A stretch of DNA of 64,000 bases, taken from assembly GCF_900996245.1 (NCBI RefSeq), contig NZ_CAAJGK010000053.1, positions 1 to 64,000 of the forward strand, given 5' to 3'. The notes below the pieces were generated by a model, which was given only the letters and a program-made list of their open reading frames with translations, was not told the origin of the DNA and ran no database searches. The DNA is from Paraburkholderia sp. BCC1886. Lineage in GTDB: Bacteria > Pseudomonadota > Gammaproteobacteria > Burkholderiales > Burkholderiaceae. Positions 52,351 through 59,642 of this stretch are shown here, piece after piece. Made by a program: the position numbers and the translations under genes. Numbering within the stretch: position 1 is the stretch's first letter; the number at the start of each line of letters is the position of its first letter.

Positions 52351-53505
52351 ATGCACATCGGAGTGCCAGCCGAGACGCGCGCGCACGAGACCCGCGTCGC
52401 CGCGACGCCCGAGACGGTGAAAAAGTATGTCGCCCAGGGCCACCGGGTCACGATCCAGAGCGGCGCCGGTACCGGCGCAAGCTATCCCGACGAGGCCTTC
52501 AGCGCCGCCGGCGCGGAAATCGTCGATGCGGCCGGCGCGTTCGGAGCCGAACTCGTCCTGAAAGTCCAGGCGCCCACCGACAGCGAACTGCCGTGGCTCA
52601 AACGCGGCGCGACGCTGGTCGGCATGCTCGATCCGTTCAACGCCGAACAGGCCGCAAAGCTGGCCGCCGCCGGTGTCACGGCCTTTGCGCTCGAAGCCGC
52701 GCCGCGCACCACGCGCGCGCAGAGTCTCGACGTGCTGAGTTCGCAGGCCAACATCGCCGGGTACAAGGCGGTGCTGCTGGCGGCCACGCTCTATCCCCGC
52801 TTCATGCCGATGCTGATGACGGCGGCGGGCACGGTCAAAGCCGCCCGCGTGCTGATTCTGGGCGCGGGTGTGGCCGGTTTGCAGGCGATCGCGACTGCCA
52901 AACGCCTAGGCGCCGTTATCGAGGCGTCGGACGTGCGGCCGGCGGTGAAAGAGCAGATCGAATCGCTCGGCGCCAAATTTCTGGATGTCCCCTACGAAAC
53001 CGACGAGGAACGCGACGCCGCGCAAGGCGTCGGCGGTTACGCGCGGCCGATGCCGGCTTCGTGGCTTGCCCGCCAGTCGGCGCTGGTGCACGAGCGCGCC
53101 AGGCTGGCCGACGTCGTAATTTCCACCGCACTGATTCCGGGCCGCGCCGCGCCGACGCTCATTTCGGTGGACACCGTGCAGGCAATGAAACCCGGCTCCG
53201 TGCTGGTCGATCTCGCCGCCGGCCGCGGCGCCGGAGTGGAGGGCAGCGAAGGCCAGCGCGGCGGCAACTGTCCGCTGACCGAGGCGGACAAGGTCGTGAC
53301 CCGACACGGCGTGACCATCGTCGGCTATACGAATCTGGCTTCGATGGTGCCGGCCGACGCGTCGGCGCTGTACGCGCGCAATCTGCTCGACTTCCTCAAG
53401 CTGATCGTCACGAAGGAAGGCGCCCTGAACATCGATCTCGCGGACGACATCGTCGCGGCCACACTGCTGGCCCGCGATGGCGAAGTCACCCGCAAGGCCG
53501 CCTGA
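52351..53505 (+). CDS. pntAA: NAD(P) transhydrogenase subunit alpha part 1 (PntAA)
   Basis: A 384-residue soluble NAD(H)-binding domain I. It begins MHIGVPAETRAHETRVAATP, and the Rossmann fold includes ILGAGVAGLQAIATAKRLGA. With PntAB and PntB it forms the inner-membrane proton-translocating transhydrogenase that makes NADPH. Split alpha subunits are typical of Burkholderia. ATG 52351 has GAGGAGA upstream. pntAB starts 19 bases after its stop. Confidence 0.95.
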   Translation: MHIGVPAETRAHETRVAATPETVKKYVAQGHRVTIQSGAGTGASYPDEAFSAAGAEIVDAAGAFGAELVLKVQAPTDSELPWLKRGATLVGMLDPFNAEQAAKLAAAGVTAFALEAAPRTTRAQSLDVLSSQANIAGYKAVLLAATLYPRFMPMLMTAAGTVKAARVLILGAGVAGLQAIATAKRLGAVIEASDVRPAVKEQIESLGAKFLDVPYETDEERDAAQGVGGYARPMPASWLARQSALVHERARLADVVISTALIPGRAAPTLISVDTVQAMKPGSVLVDLAAGRGAGVEGSEGQRGGNCPLTEADKVVTRHGVTIVGYTNLASMVPADASALYARNLLDFLKLIVTKEGALNIDLADDIVAATLLARDGEVTRKAA

Positions 53506-53524
53506 ACCTCCTGGGAAAGCGATC

Positions 53525-53869
53525 ATGGAACTCATCAACCACACCGTCATCAACCTGATCATCTTCGTGCTGGCCATCTACGTCGGCTACCACGTGGTCT
53601 GGAACGTCACGCCCGCGCTGCACACGCCGCTGATGGCGGTGACCAATGCGATTTCGGCAATCGTGATCGTCGGCGCCATGCTCGCGGCCGGTCTGACGCT
53701 CGGCACGCCGGGCAAGTTTTTCGGCACGCTGGCCGTCGCGCTCGCGGCGGTCAACGTGTTCGGCGGCTTTCTCGTCACGCGGCGAATGCTGGAGATGTTC
53801 CGCAAGAAAGAGCCGAAGAAACTCGTTGCCCACAACACCGCGGACAAGACCGCCCGGGAGAACGCGTAA
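53525..53869 (+). CDS. pntAB: NAD(P) transhydrogenase subunit alpha part 2 (PntAB)
   Basis: A 114-residue membrane protein with three hydrophobic helices (about 8-30, 40-60, 65-85), equivalent to the C-terminal membrane part of E. coli PntA. It shares with PntB the proton channel. The ATG at 53525 begins MELINHTVINLIIF; its stop shares a base with the start of pntB (TAATG). Confidence 0.94.
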   Translation: MELINHTVINLIIFVLAIYVGYHVVWNVTPALHTPLMAVTNAISAIVIVGAMLAAGLTLGTPGKFFGTLAVALAAVNVFGGFLVTRRMLEMFRKKEPKKLVAHNTADKTARENA

Positions 53870-55323
53870 TGAGTCTGAACGTCGTCACGCTGCTTTACCT
53901 GGTCGCGTCGGTCTGCTTCATTCAGGCGCTCAAGGGGCTGTCGAATCCGAAGACCGCGCGCATCGGCAACACCTTCGGCATGGCCGGGATGGCGATTGCG
54001 ATCGTCACCACCATCGCGCTGATCGTCAGGCAGGCGAACGGACTCGGCTCGAATCTGAGCCTCGGGCTCGGTCTGCTGCTGGTCGCGCTGATCGTCGGCG
54101 GCGCGGTCGGTGCCGTGGTCGCCGCGCGCGTCGAGATGACCAAGATGCCCGAACTGGTCGCGGCCATGCACTCGCTGATCGGGCTCGCCGCCGTGTGCAT
54201 CGCGTATGCGGTGGTATCGGAGCCGGCCGCGTTCGGGCTCGTCGATCCGGAGAACACCTACCCCGGTTTCCTGCCGTACGGCAATCGCGTCGAACTGTTC
54301 ATCGGCACCTTCGTCGGCGCGATTACGTTCTCCGGTTCGGTGATCGCGTTCGGCAAGCTCTCGGGCAAGTACAAGTTCCGGTTGTTTCAGGGCGCGCCGG
54401 TCGTGTATGCCGGGCAGCATCTGATCAACCTGCTGCTCGCCATCGGCATGCTCGGCTTCGGCGTGATCTTCTTTCTCACGCAGGCCTGGCTGCCGTTCAT
54501 CGTGATGACGATCATCGCGTTCGTGCTCGGCGTGCTGATCATCATTCCGATCGGCGGGGCGGATATGCCGGTGGTGGTGTCGATGCTCAACTCGTATTCG
54601 GGCTGGGCGGCGGCGGGCATCGGCTTCTCGCTGAACAACCCGATGCTGATCATCGCCGGCTCGCTGGTCGGCTCGTCCGGCGCGATCCTGTCGTACATCA
54701 TGTGCCGTGCGATGAACCGCTCGTTCTTCAACGTGATTCTGGGCGGCTTCGGTAACGAGGCCGGCGCGGCGGCAGCGGGCGGCGCGACCGAGCAGCGTCC
54801 GGTGAAATCCGGTTCGGCCGACGACGCCGCCTTCATGCTCGGCAATGCGGAAAGCGTGGTGATCGTGCCGGGTTACGGCCTCGCCGTGGCGCGTGCGCAG
54901 CATGCGTTGAAGGAGCTGACCGACAAGCTGGTCGAGAAAGGCATCGAGGTGAAATACGCGATTCACCCGGTGGCGGGACGCATGCCGGGCCACATGAACG
55001 TGCTGCTCGCCGAGGCCGAAGTGTCCTACGACATGGTGTTCGAGATGGACGACATCAACGGCGAGTTCGGTCAGGTGGACGTGGTGCTGGTGCTCGGCGC
55101 GAACGACGTGGTGAACCCGGCGGCGAAGACCGATCCGAAGTCGGTGATCGCGGGCATGCCGATCATCGAAGCGTACAAGGCGCGCACGGTGATCGTGAAC
55201 AAGCGCTCGATGGCGGCGGGTTATGCCGGGCTCGACAACGACCTGTTCTACATGGACAAGACGATGATGGTGTTCGGCGACGCGAAGAAGGTGATCGAGG
55301 ACATGGTCAAGGCCGTGGAGTGA
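53869..55323 (+). CDS. pntB: NAD(P) transhydrogenase subunit beta (PntB)
   Basis: A 484-residue protein with eight or nine transmembrane helices in residues 1-265 and a soluble NADP-binding domain III at the end, with VIVPGYGLAVARAQHALKEL and VLVLGANDVVNPAAK. It completes the proton-driven transhydrogenase. It overlaps pntAB by one base, so the two are translationally linked. Confidence 0.96.
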   Translation: MSLNVVTLLYLVASVCFIQALKGLSNPKTARIGNTFGMAGMAIAIVTTIALIVRQANGLGSNLSLGLGLLLVALIVGGAVGAVVAARVEMTKMPELVAAMHSLIGLAAVCIAYAVVSEPAAFGLVDPENTYPGFLPYGNRVELFIGTFVGAITFSGSVIAFGKLSGKYKFRLFQGAPVVYAGQHLINLLLAIGMLGFGVIFFLTQAWLPFIVMTIIAFVLGVLIIIPIGGADMPVVVSMLNSYSGWAAAGIGFSLNNPMLIIAGSLVGSSGAILSYIMCRAMNRSFFNVILGGFGNEAGAAAAGGATEQRPVKSGSADDAAFMLGNAESVVIVPGYGLAVARAQHALKELTDKLVEKGIEVKYAIHPVAGRMPGHMNVLLAEAEVSYDMVFEMDDINGEFGQVDVVLVLGANDVVNPAAKTDPKSVIAGMPIIEAYKARTVIVNKRSMAAGYAGLDNDLFYMDKTMMVFGDAKKVIEDMVKAVE

Positions 55324-55340
55324 CAGCCGGCCTGGTCGAA

Positions 55341-55362
55341 GCGGCGCGCACCGGCGCGCCGC
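55341..55362. terminator. GC-rich hairpin at the convergent end of pntB and the lipoprotein gene
   Basis: GCGGCGCGC (55341-55349) and GCGCGCCGC (55354-55362) form a nine-pair stem with a four-base loop. No T-run follows in either direction, so termination would need another factor. Confidence 0.4.
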
Positions 55363-55380
55363 CGCTCCTGCATTACTGCG

Positions 55381-56616
55381 TTACTGCGGCTCGTACCACG
55401 AGTAAGTCGCGAGCGTGCTCACCGGCGTGCCGATCTGCAAGGTGATGTCACGATGCGAGATCAACTCGATGTCGCGCAGTTCGCCCATATAGCGGCGCGA
55501 GTCGCCGTTGTCGTTGATGTATGCGACGACCGTCCCCGTCACGCCGGCGATATTCGTACTGGTGAGCGGCTCGCCCCAGATATCGAAGAACTGGCCCAGC
55601 GTGAAGTTCTTCAGCGTCGGCGTTTCGATATGCACGATGCCCGTCGAATCATGCGTGTGCATTTCATAGTTGCATTGCGCGAGGATCCCGACGTTCGCGG
55701 GTAACGCGAGCGTCTGGCCGTCCTTGACGATCGCGATGTGCGCATGCACGTGATAAAGCTCGCTCATGTTGGCCGCGCAGATCAGGCCATCCACGTTAGC
55801 GCCGGTGCCGCCGGTCGACGTGTTGCCGCTCGGCCAGAATGCGTTACCGACTACCCCGCCATACACCAGCGTGATCGGGCTCGGATCGAACGGCGGCGGA
55901 TCGGTCCATGTGTAGGTGGGAATCTGTGTGAGCTGCGTGCCAATTTCAATGGTCACTTCACCGTGCACGGGCAGCACCAGGCTGGCCGGGTCGCCGGTGT
56001 ACGTGGTGAGCGTGCCGCCGTCGTTGACTTCGATCGTGACAGGCGAACCGCTGATGCCCGCTACGCTCGTCGCGCCGAGCGTTTCGCCCCAGATCGCGAA
56101 GAACTGGCCCAGTGTGTAGCTCGTGCCCGTCGTCGCGTCCATGCGGATCTTGCCGCTCGAATCGACCGTATGGAGCGGATACGCGCAGCCGGTCTGCGCA
56201 GCCATGGTCGGCTCGACCGTGCCGATGTCCGCAGGCAGCGCGAGCAGACGCCCGTCCTGATAGATCGACAGATGCGTGTAGGTGTACGTGTTGCCGCGTA
56301 CCGCGCAGCTTAGCCCGCCGATGGCCTGACCGGTCCCGCCCGAGGTCGTCGAACCCGACGGCCAGTTGGCATCGCCGAGCGTCGTGCCGTCGATCACCGG
56401 GGTGGCGGCTGCGAGTTTGGGCGTGGCAGCGGGTGTGTCCGATGCCGCGGACGCGGGCTCGGCGGTGCTTGCCGGTGCGCTCGCGCCCGTGGCGCCGGCC
56501 GCGCCGGATGGCGTGGCTGGGCTGCCGCCACCGCCGCCGCCACCGCCACATCCCGTGATCGCCAGCGCCAGAAAGGCGCCGGTCGCGAGGCTGCGAAAAC
56601 CGAGTCCTTGCTGCAT
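55381..56616 (-). CDS. Exported lipoprotein with a duplicated, partly His-rich domain
   Basis: A 411-residue protein of unknown function. The signal peptide ends in LAITGC with lipobox Cys 23, followed by a Gly run and an Ala/Thr/Pro linker to about 74. Two copies of one domain follow: about 75-240 and 249-411. Each has a Cys pair (104/144; 280/315), TLGQFFxIWGExL and a VxIxIGT strand near its end. The second copy has His 289, 291, 293, 320, 322 and 329, a likely metal site; the first copy keeps only His 115 and His 149 at the equivalent positions. It lies alone, downstream of pntB on the opposite strand. Confidence 0.7.
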   Translation of the reverse strand: MQQGLGFRSLATGAFLALAITGCGGGGGGGGSPATPSGAAGATGASAPASTAEPASAASDTPAATPKLAAATPVIDGTTLGDANWPSGSTTSGGTGQAIGGLSCAVRGNTYTYTHLSIYQDGRLLALPADIGTVEPTMAAQTGCAYPLHTVDSSGKIRMDATTGTSYTLGQFFAIWGETLGATSVAGISGSPVTIEVNDGGTLTTYTGDPASLVLPVHGEVTIEIGTQLTQIPTYTWTDPPPFDPSPITLVYGGVVGNAFWPSGNTSTGGTGANVDGLICAANMSELYHVHAHIAIVKDGQTLALPANVGILAQCNYEMHTHDSTGIVHIETPTLKNFTLGQFFDIWGEPLTSTNIAGVTGTVVAYINDNGDSRRYMGELRDIELISHRDITLQIGTPVSTLATYSWYEPQ

Positions 56617-57007
56617 GTCGTACTCCGCTGAGGTCGAGGTAATGCCACGGGTCCGGGCAATCGAAGCGGTGCCGGGACTACTAAGTAAATGGAGGATTCG
56701 GATGGCGGGAGCCCGATGGACTTGCCAACGGGCTCGTCGATGGGCTCGCCGACAGGCTTGCCGGCGGGCTTCGCGACGAGGTTTTACGCGCGAGTCAGCG
56801 ACCTGAAAGAATGCGATTCAGCGTAACAGATGGGATCGGCGGACGAAGCAAATGAATCACGGCGTTTTGTGCCGTTGCCTGTCGCTTTTAGTGGAGCCTG
56901 GCGGCGTTCGGGAGGGTGTGGTGCGCCGGCAATTGCCGGTTTGCCTGGGCGAAAAAAAAACGCTGACCTTGCGGGGTCCGCGTTTCGCTTGCTGGAGCGC
57001 TGACAGA
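56617..57007. other. Intergenic region between rlmL-like and lipoprotein genes
   Basis: This 391-base gap contains a fivefold degenerate 12-base tandem repeat (56718-56777), a perfect 14-base palindrome CCGGCAATTGCCGG (56926-56939) and a run of nine A (56951-56959), which on the minus strand is a U-run following weak GC pairing and could end the rlmL transcript. I see no gene in it. Confidence 0.6.
56718..56777. repeat. Degenerate 12-base tandem repeat, five units
   Basis: Five units of the pattern GGGCTTGCCGAC run head to tail (GGACTTGCCAAC, GGGCTCGTCGAT, GGGCTCGCCGAC, AGGCTTGCCGGC, GGGCTTCGCGAC). They lie upstream of the lipoprotein gene on its coding side. The period is a multiple of three but there is no convincing coding frame. 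Confidence 0.6.
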
Positions 57008-58303
57008 TCAGCTGGCAGCCGGGTCGGTGTTCTGCGGCCGTTGCCGCACGCTGCCGGCGATCAGATCGAAGCGGAACAGCCGGCATTCGAGCGCGCCGTT
57101 GAAGAGCGGCGTTTTGGTCGATTCGCGCAGGCGCAGCTGGCCGGGCAGTTTGCGATCGGACGTCAGGATGAAGGCATGCCAACCGGTGAAGCGTTGCTTG
57201 AGCGAGTCGCCGAGCGACTGGAAGAACTCGCTGTCGGGCGCTTCTTCCTGAGCGCGATGGAAGCTGTCTTCGTCGCGGATTTCGCGGTTGCCACGGCCTT
57301 CGCGGATTTCGCCGCGGGCATTGCGTCCGCGCACTTCGATCCGTTCGCCGTACGGCGGATTGGCCACCAGAATGCCCGCGTCGGACGACGGCGGCGTCAT
57401 GCCGCGCGCGTCGACCTGTTTCAGCGGGATGGACGGCAGGCCGGCGCGCTGGAAATTGGCGCGCGCCTTGTCGAGCATGTCGCCGGAAATATCGCTGCCG
57501 AAGATCTGGATATCGGCGCGGGACTGGCGGGCTGCGTGTTTGGCGTCGAGCGCGGCGGACTTCAGCGTCTGCCAGGTTTTGGCGTCGTACTGCTTGAGCT
57601 TTTCGAAACCGAAGCGGCGTTCCGCGCCGGGGGCGATATTCAGCGCAACCTGAGCGGCTTCCGCGAGGAAGGTGCCGCTGCCGCACATCGGATCGTAGAG
57701 CGGCGTCCCGGCGGTCCAGCCGGTGAGACGCAGAATGCCGGCCGCGAGGTTTTCGCGCAGCGGCGCCGCACCTTTATCGAGCCGCCAGCCGCGTTTGAAG
57801 AGCGGGTCGCCGGACGTGTCGAGGTAGAGCGTGCATTCCGTGGCGGTGAGGAAGGCGAACACGCGCACGTCGGGCATGGCGGTATCGATGCTGGGGCGCG
57901 CGCCGCTGACTTCGCGCAGGCGGTCGCAGATGGCGTCCTTGACGCGCAGCGTGGTGAATTCGAGGCTACGCAGGGGCGATTTGATGGCGGTGACGTCGAC
58001 GCGCAGGGTCTGGTTGGCGGAGAACCAGTGTTCCCAGCGTTGATCGACGGCGAGTGCGTAGACGTCCTGTTCGGTGCGATAGGGGCGATGCGCGATTTTC
58101 AGGAGGACGCGGCTGGCCAGACGCGAGTGCAGGTTGGCGGCCATGCCGGCGGCCCATCCGCCTTTGAAATGGACGCCGCCGGGGACTTGCGCGCCGGCGG
58201 TGAACGGTGCGCCGTTCAGGTGTTTGACGGCGATTTCGCCGAGCTCGGCCGCAAGCGAGGTTTCGAGGCCGCGCGGGCAGGGGAGGAAGAAGTCGAAGGA
58301 CAT
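57008..58303 (-). CDS. THUMP-domain class I rRNA methyltransferase (RlmL N-half type)
   Basis: A 431-residue protein with a THUMP RNA-binding domain (about 55-165) and a Rossmann methyltransferase domain (about 170-410) carrying DPMCGSGTFLAEAA and the catalytic VANPPYGERIEV. This matches the enzyme that makes N2-methylguanosine 2445 in 23S rRNA, as the N-terminal half of E. coli RlmL; E. coli fuses it to RlmK, which is absent here. The ATG at 58303 begins MSFDFFLPCPRGLE, the family start; more upstream frame is spurious. There is no ribosome-binding site, and its leader is extremely C-rich (G-rich on the plus strand). Confidence 0.88.
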   Translation of the reverse strand: MSFDFFLPCPRGLETSLAAELGEIAVKHLNGAPFTAGAQVPGGVHFKGGWAAGMAANLHSRLASRVLLKIAHRPYRTEQDVYALAVDQRWEHWFSANQTLRVDVTAIKSPLRSLEFTTLRVKDAICDRLREVSGARPSIDTAMPDVRVFAFLTATECTLYLDTSGDPLFKRGWRLDKGAAPLRENLAAGILRLTGWTAGTPLYDPMCGSGTFLAEAAQVALNIAPGAERRFGFEKLKQYDAKTWQTLKSAALDAKHAARQSRADIQIFGSDISGDMLDKARANFQRAGLPSIPLKQVDARGMTPPSSDAGILVANPPYGERIEVRGRNARGEIREGRGNREIRDEDSFHRAQEEAPDSEFFQSLGDSLKQRFTGWHAFILTSDRKLPGQLRLRESTKTPLFNGALECRLFRFDLIAGSVRQRPQNTDPAAS

Positions 58304-58306
58304 TGA

Positions 58307-58341
58307 GGGGGCTGCCGGGGGCTGTGGGGTGGGGTGGGGGG
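58307..58341 (+). other. G-quadruplex-type G-tract cluster at the rlmL-like start
   Basis: Five runs of G (5, 5, 4, 4 and 6 bases) separated by loops of one to five bases lie between the start codon of the methyltransferase gene and a possible -10 (TACAAT on the minus strand, 58343-58348). This fits the canonical four-tract G-quadruplex pattern on the template strand, while the message would begin C-rich with no Shine-Dalgarno sequence. Confidence 0.65.
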
Positions 58342-58342
58342 T

Positions 58343-58348
58343 ATTGTA
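58343..58348 (-). promoter_or_regulatory. Possible -10 box of the rlmL-like gene
   Basis: On the minus strand TACAAT matches five of six consensus bases and lies 40 bases before the start codon. No strong -35 exists; a run of A and GC-rich sequence occupies its position. Confidence 0.35.
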
Positions 58349-58461
58349 CAGGGCGCTGCCGCGGGCTTTTTTTCGTTGCACTGGCTTTTTTTGGCTTTTG
58401 GGTTTTGGCCTTTCCTTGTGTTGTTAGTGGTCTATTAGCGTTCCCCCTGTGCGGGGGGGCA

Positions 58462-58495
58462 CCTACTTTTCTTTGCCGCCGCAAAGAAAAGTAGG
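58462..58495. terminator. Perfect hairpin in the left arm of the inverted-repeat element
   Basis: CCTACTTTTCTTTGC (58462-58476) and its exact complement (58481-58495) enclose a four-base loop. As a transcript it would fold strongly; whether it terminates is not shown because no U-run of five or more directly follows. Confidence 0.5.
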
Positions 58496-58833
58496 CAAAA
58501 GAAAGCGGCTCACACCGCTAATTCTTAAGCGGGAACCGCGCGAGATTCTTGGTAGTGGTGCATCTGGAATCCGTGCCGTCGCGCATTTGACGTTAGTGAC
58601 AAAGCACTCATCAGCTCCCACTCCGCACTGCGTGCGTCGCGGATGGGAACACCACGGAAAGCGAAAAACCGAGGGGGGTAGAACGACCCGGGGGCGCGCG
58701 AAGCGCCGCCGGAAGAATGACTGCCTTGTCACAGGAGCGGAATGTGCGGGAGCACGGATTCCAGATGTACCACTACCAGAAACCGCGCGTGGTGCCCGCT
58801 TAAAAGTTAGCGGTTTGAGCCCGCTTTCTTTTG

Positions 58834-58867
58834 CCTACTTTTCTTTGCGGCGGCAAAGAAAAGTAGG
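58834..58867. terminator. Perfect hairpin in the right arm of the inverted-repeat element
   Basis: The same 15-base stem as in the left arm occurs at 58834-58848 and 58853-58867 with loop GGCG. It lies downstream of pqiC in the direction of that operon, after T-rich stretches (58921-58950 on the minus strand), and may stop transcription from it. Confidence 0.5.
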
Positions 58868-58952
58868 TGCCCCCCGCACAGGGGGAACGCTAATAGACCA
58901 CTAACAATGCAAGGAGAGGCCAAAAAAAACCCCAAAAATAACCCAAAAAATC

Positions 58953-59642
58953 CTAACCGCCCGAAGGGCAACCAGTCACCCCACCCCGAGCGACCCCCTG
59001 AACAGCAACCCCAACCTGCGTAGCAACCCTGAGCAACCCCTCCCGATGCCCTTGCACCAGCGCATCATACCCACCGCCGACAGGCACACTAACCACACTC
59101 CGGCAGGTCAAGACCGCCGTGGTCTTCAACGACCGCACACTCCAGACCGCATCAATCAGAGCATGCGACCCAGGCCACGACTCGAACCGCTGCACATTCA
59201 GGCTTACCCGATAAACCGGCACCGCATCGGAATGCGCAGTCCCATACACATCGATGGTCCCAAGCTGCTGCGTCAAATCGGTCGACAGAGCCCGCCGGAT
59301 CTCATCACCCGGCAGCGAGGCCCAGCGCTCTTCTTCGAGCACCCGAACCTGCGTCGGCCCGGTCTGCACGACTAGCTGATTTTTGGCGACCTGCGGCGGC
59401 ACATCCACTGGCGCGACTTCGATCATCCACGCAGGCGCAGCCGTAGTCACCGCACCGCCGGCAGCGCCAGACGCAGCACCCGCAGCACCCGCAGCACCCG
59501 CAGAACTATCCGCCCCAAGCGTATAAAAACGGCTCGACGGCGACGCGCACGCCGCCAACGCCAGCAATCCGGCCAGTGCGCCAACAGTCGCAACGCCGCG
59601 CACGAGCCCGCGCGGCGGGCGGGGGAGCCGGGCAAACATCAT
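58953..59642 (-). CDS. pqiC: PqiC-type outer-membrane lipoprotein
   Basis: A 229-residue lipoprotein (signal peptide ending in LLALAAC) of the ABC-type transport auxiliary family. ASPSSRFYTLG after the lipid-modified Cys is typical of PqiC/YmbA. An Ala/Gly-rich linker follows, then the conserved core IEVAPVDVPPQVAKNQLVVQ. It caps the PqiB channel at the outer membrane. Its ATG at 59642 overlaps the stop of pqiB as ATGA. Confidence 0.9.
   Translation of the reverse strand: MMFARLPRPPRGLVRGVATVGALAGLLALAACASPSSRFYTLGADSSAGAAGAAGAASGAAGGAVTTAAPAWMIEVAPVDVPPQVAKNQLVVQTGPTQVRVLEEERWASLPGDEIRRALSTDLTQQLGTIDVYGTAHSDAVPVYRVSLNVQRFESWPGSHALIDAVWSVRSLKTTAVLTCRSVVSVPVGGGYDALVQGHREGLLRVATQVGVAVQGVARGGVTGCPSGG

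Larger units (their letters stand above)
58421..58907. repeat. Roughly 490-base inverted-repeat element with nested hairpins
   Basis: The two ends are complementary. From TTGTTAGTGGTCTATTAGCG (58421) inward, about 185 bases match the reverse complement of the segment ending at 58907, with scattered mismatches and one-base gaps. Weaker matching continues outward to about 58395 and 58945, filling nearly the whole space between rlmL and pqiC. Each arm contains a perfect hairpin with 15-base stems, CCTACTTTTCTTTGC and its complement: 58462-58495 and 58834-58867. No transposase gene or clear target duplication is visible. The pattern suggests a MITE- or REPIN-like repeat. Short ORFs inside it (for example 58449-58904) follow the palindrome and are not taken as genes. 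Confidence 0.85.

Noticed and set aside
58449..58904. Frames of 151 codons (plus) and 89 codons (minus, 58463-58732) inside the inverted-repeat element
   Set aside because: They arise from the palindrome itself, repeat the same Arg/Lys-rich peptide near each end and lack a ribosome-binding site.
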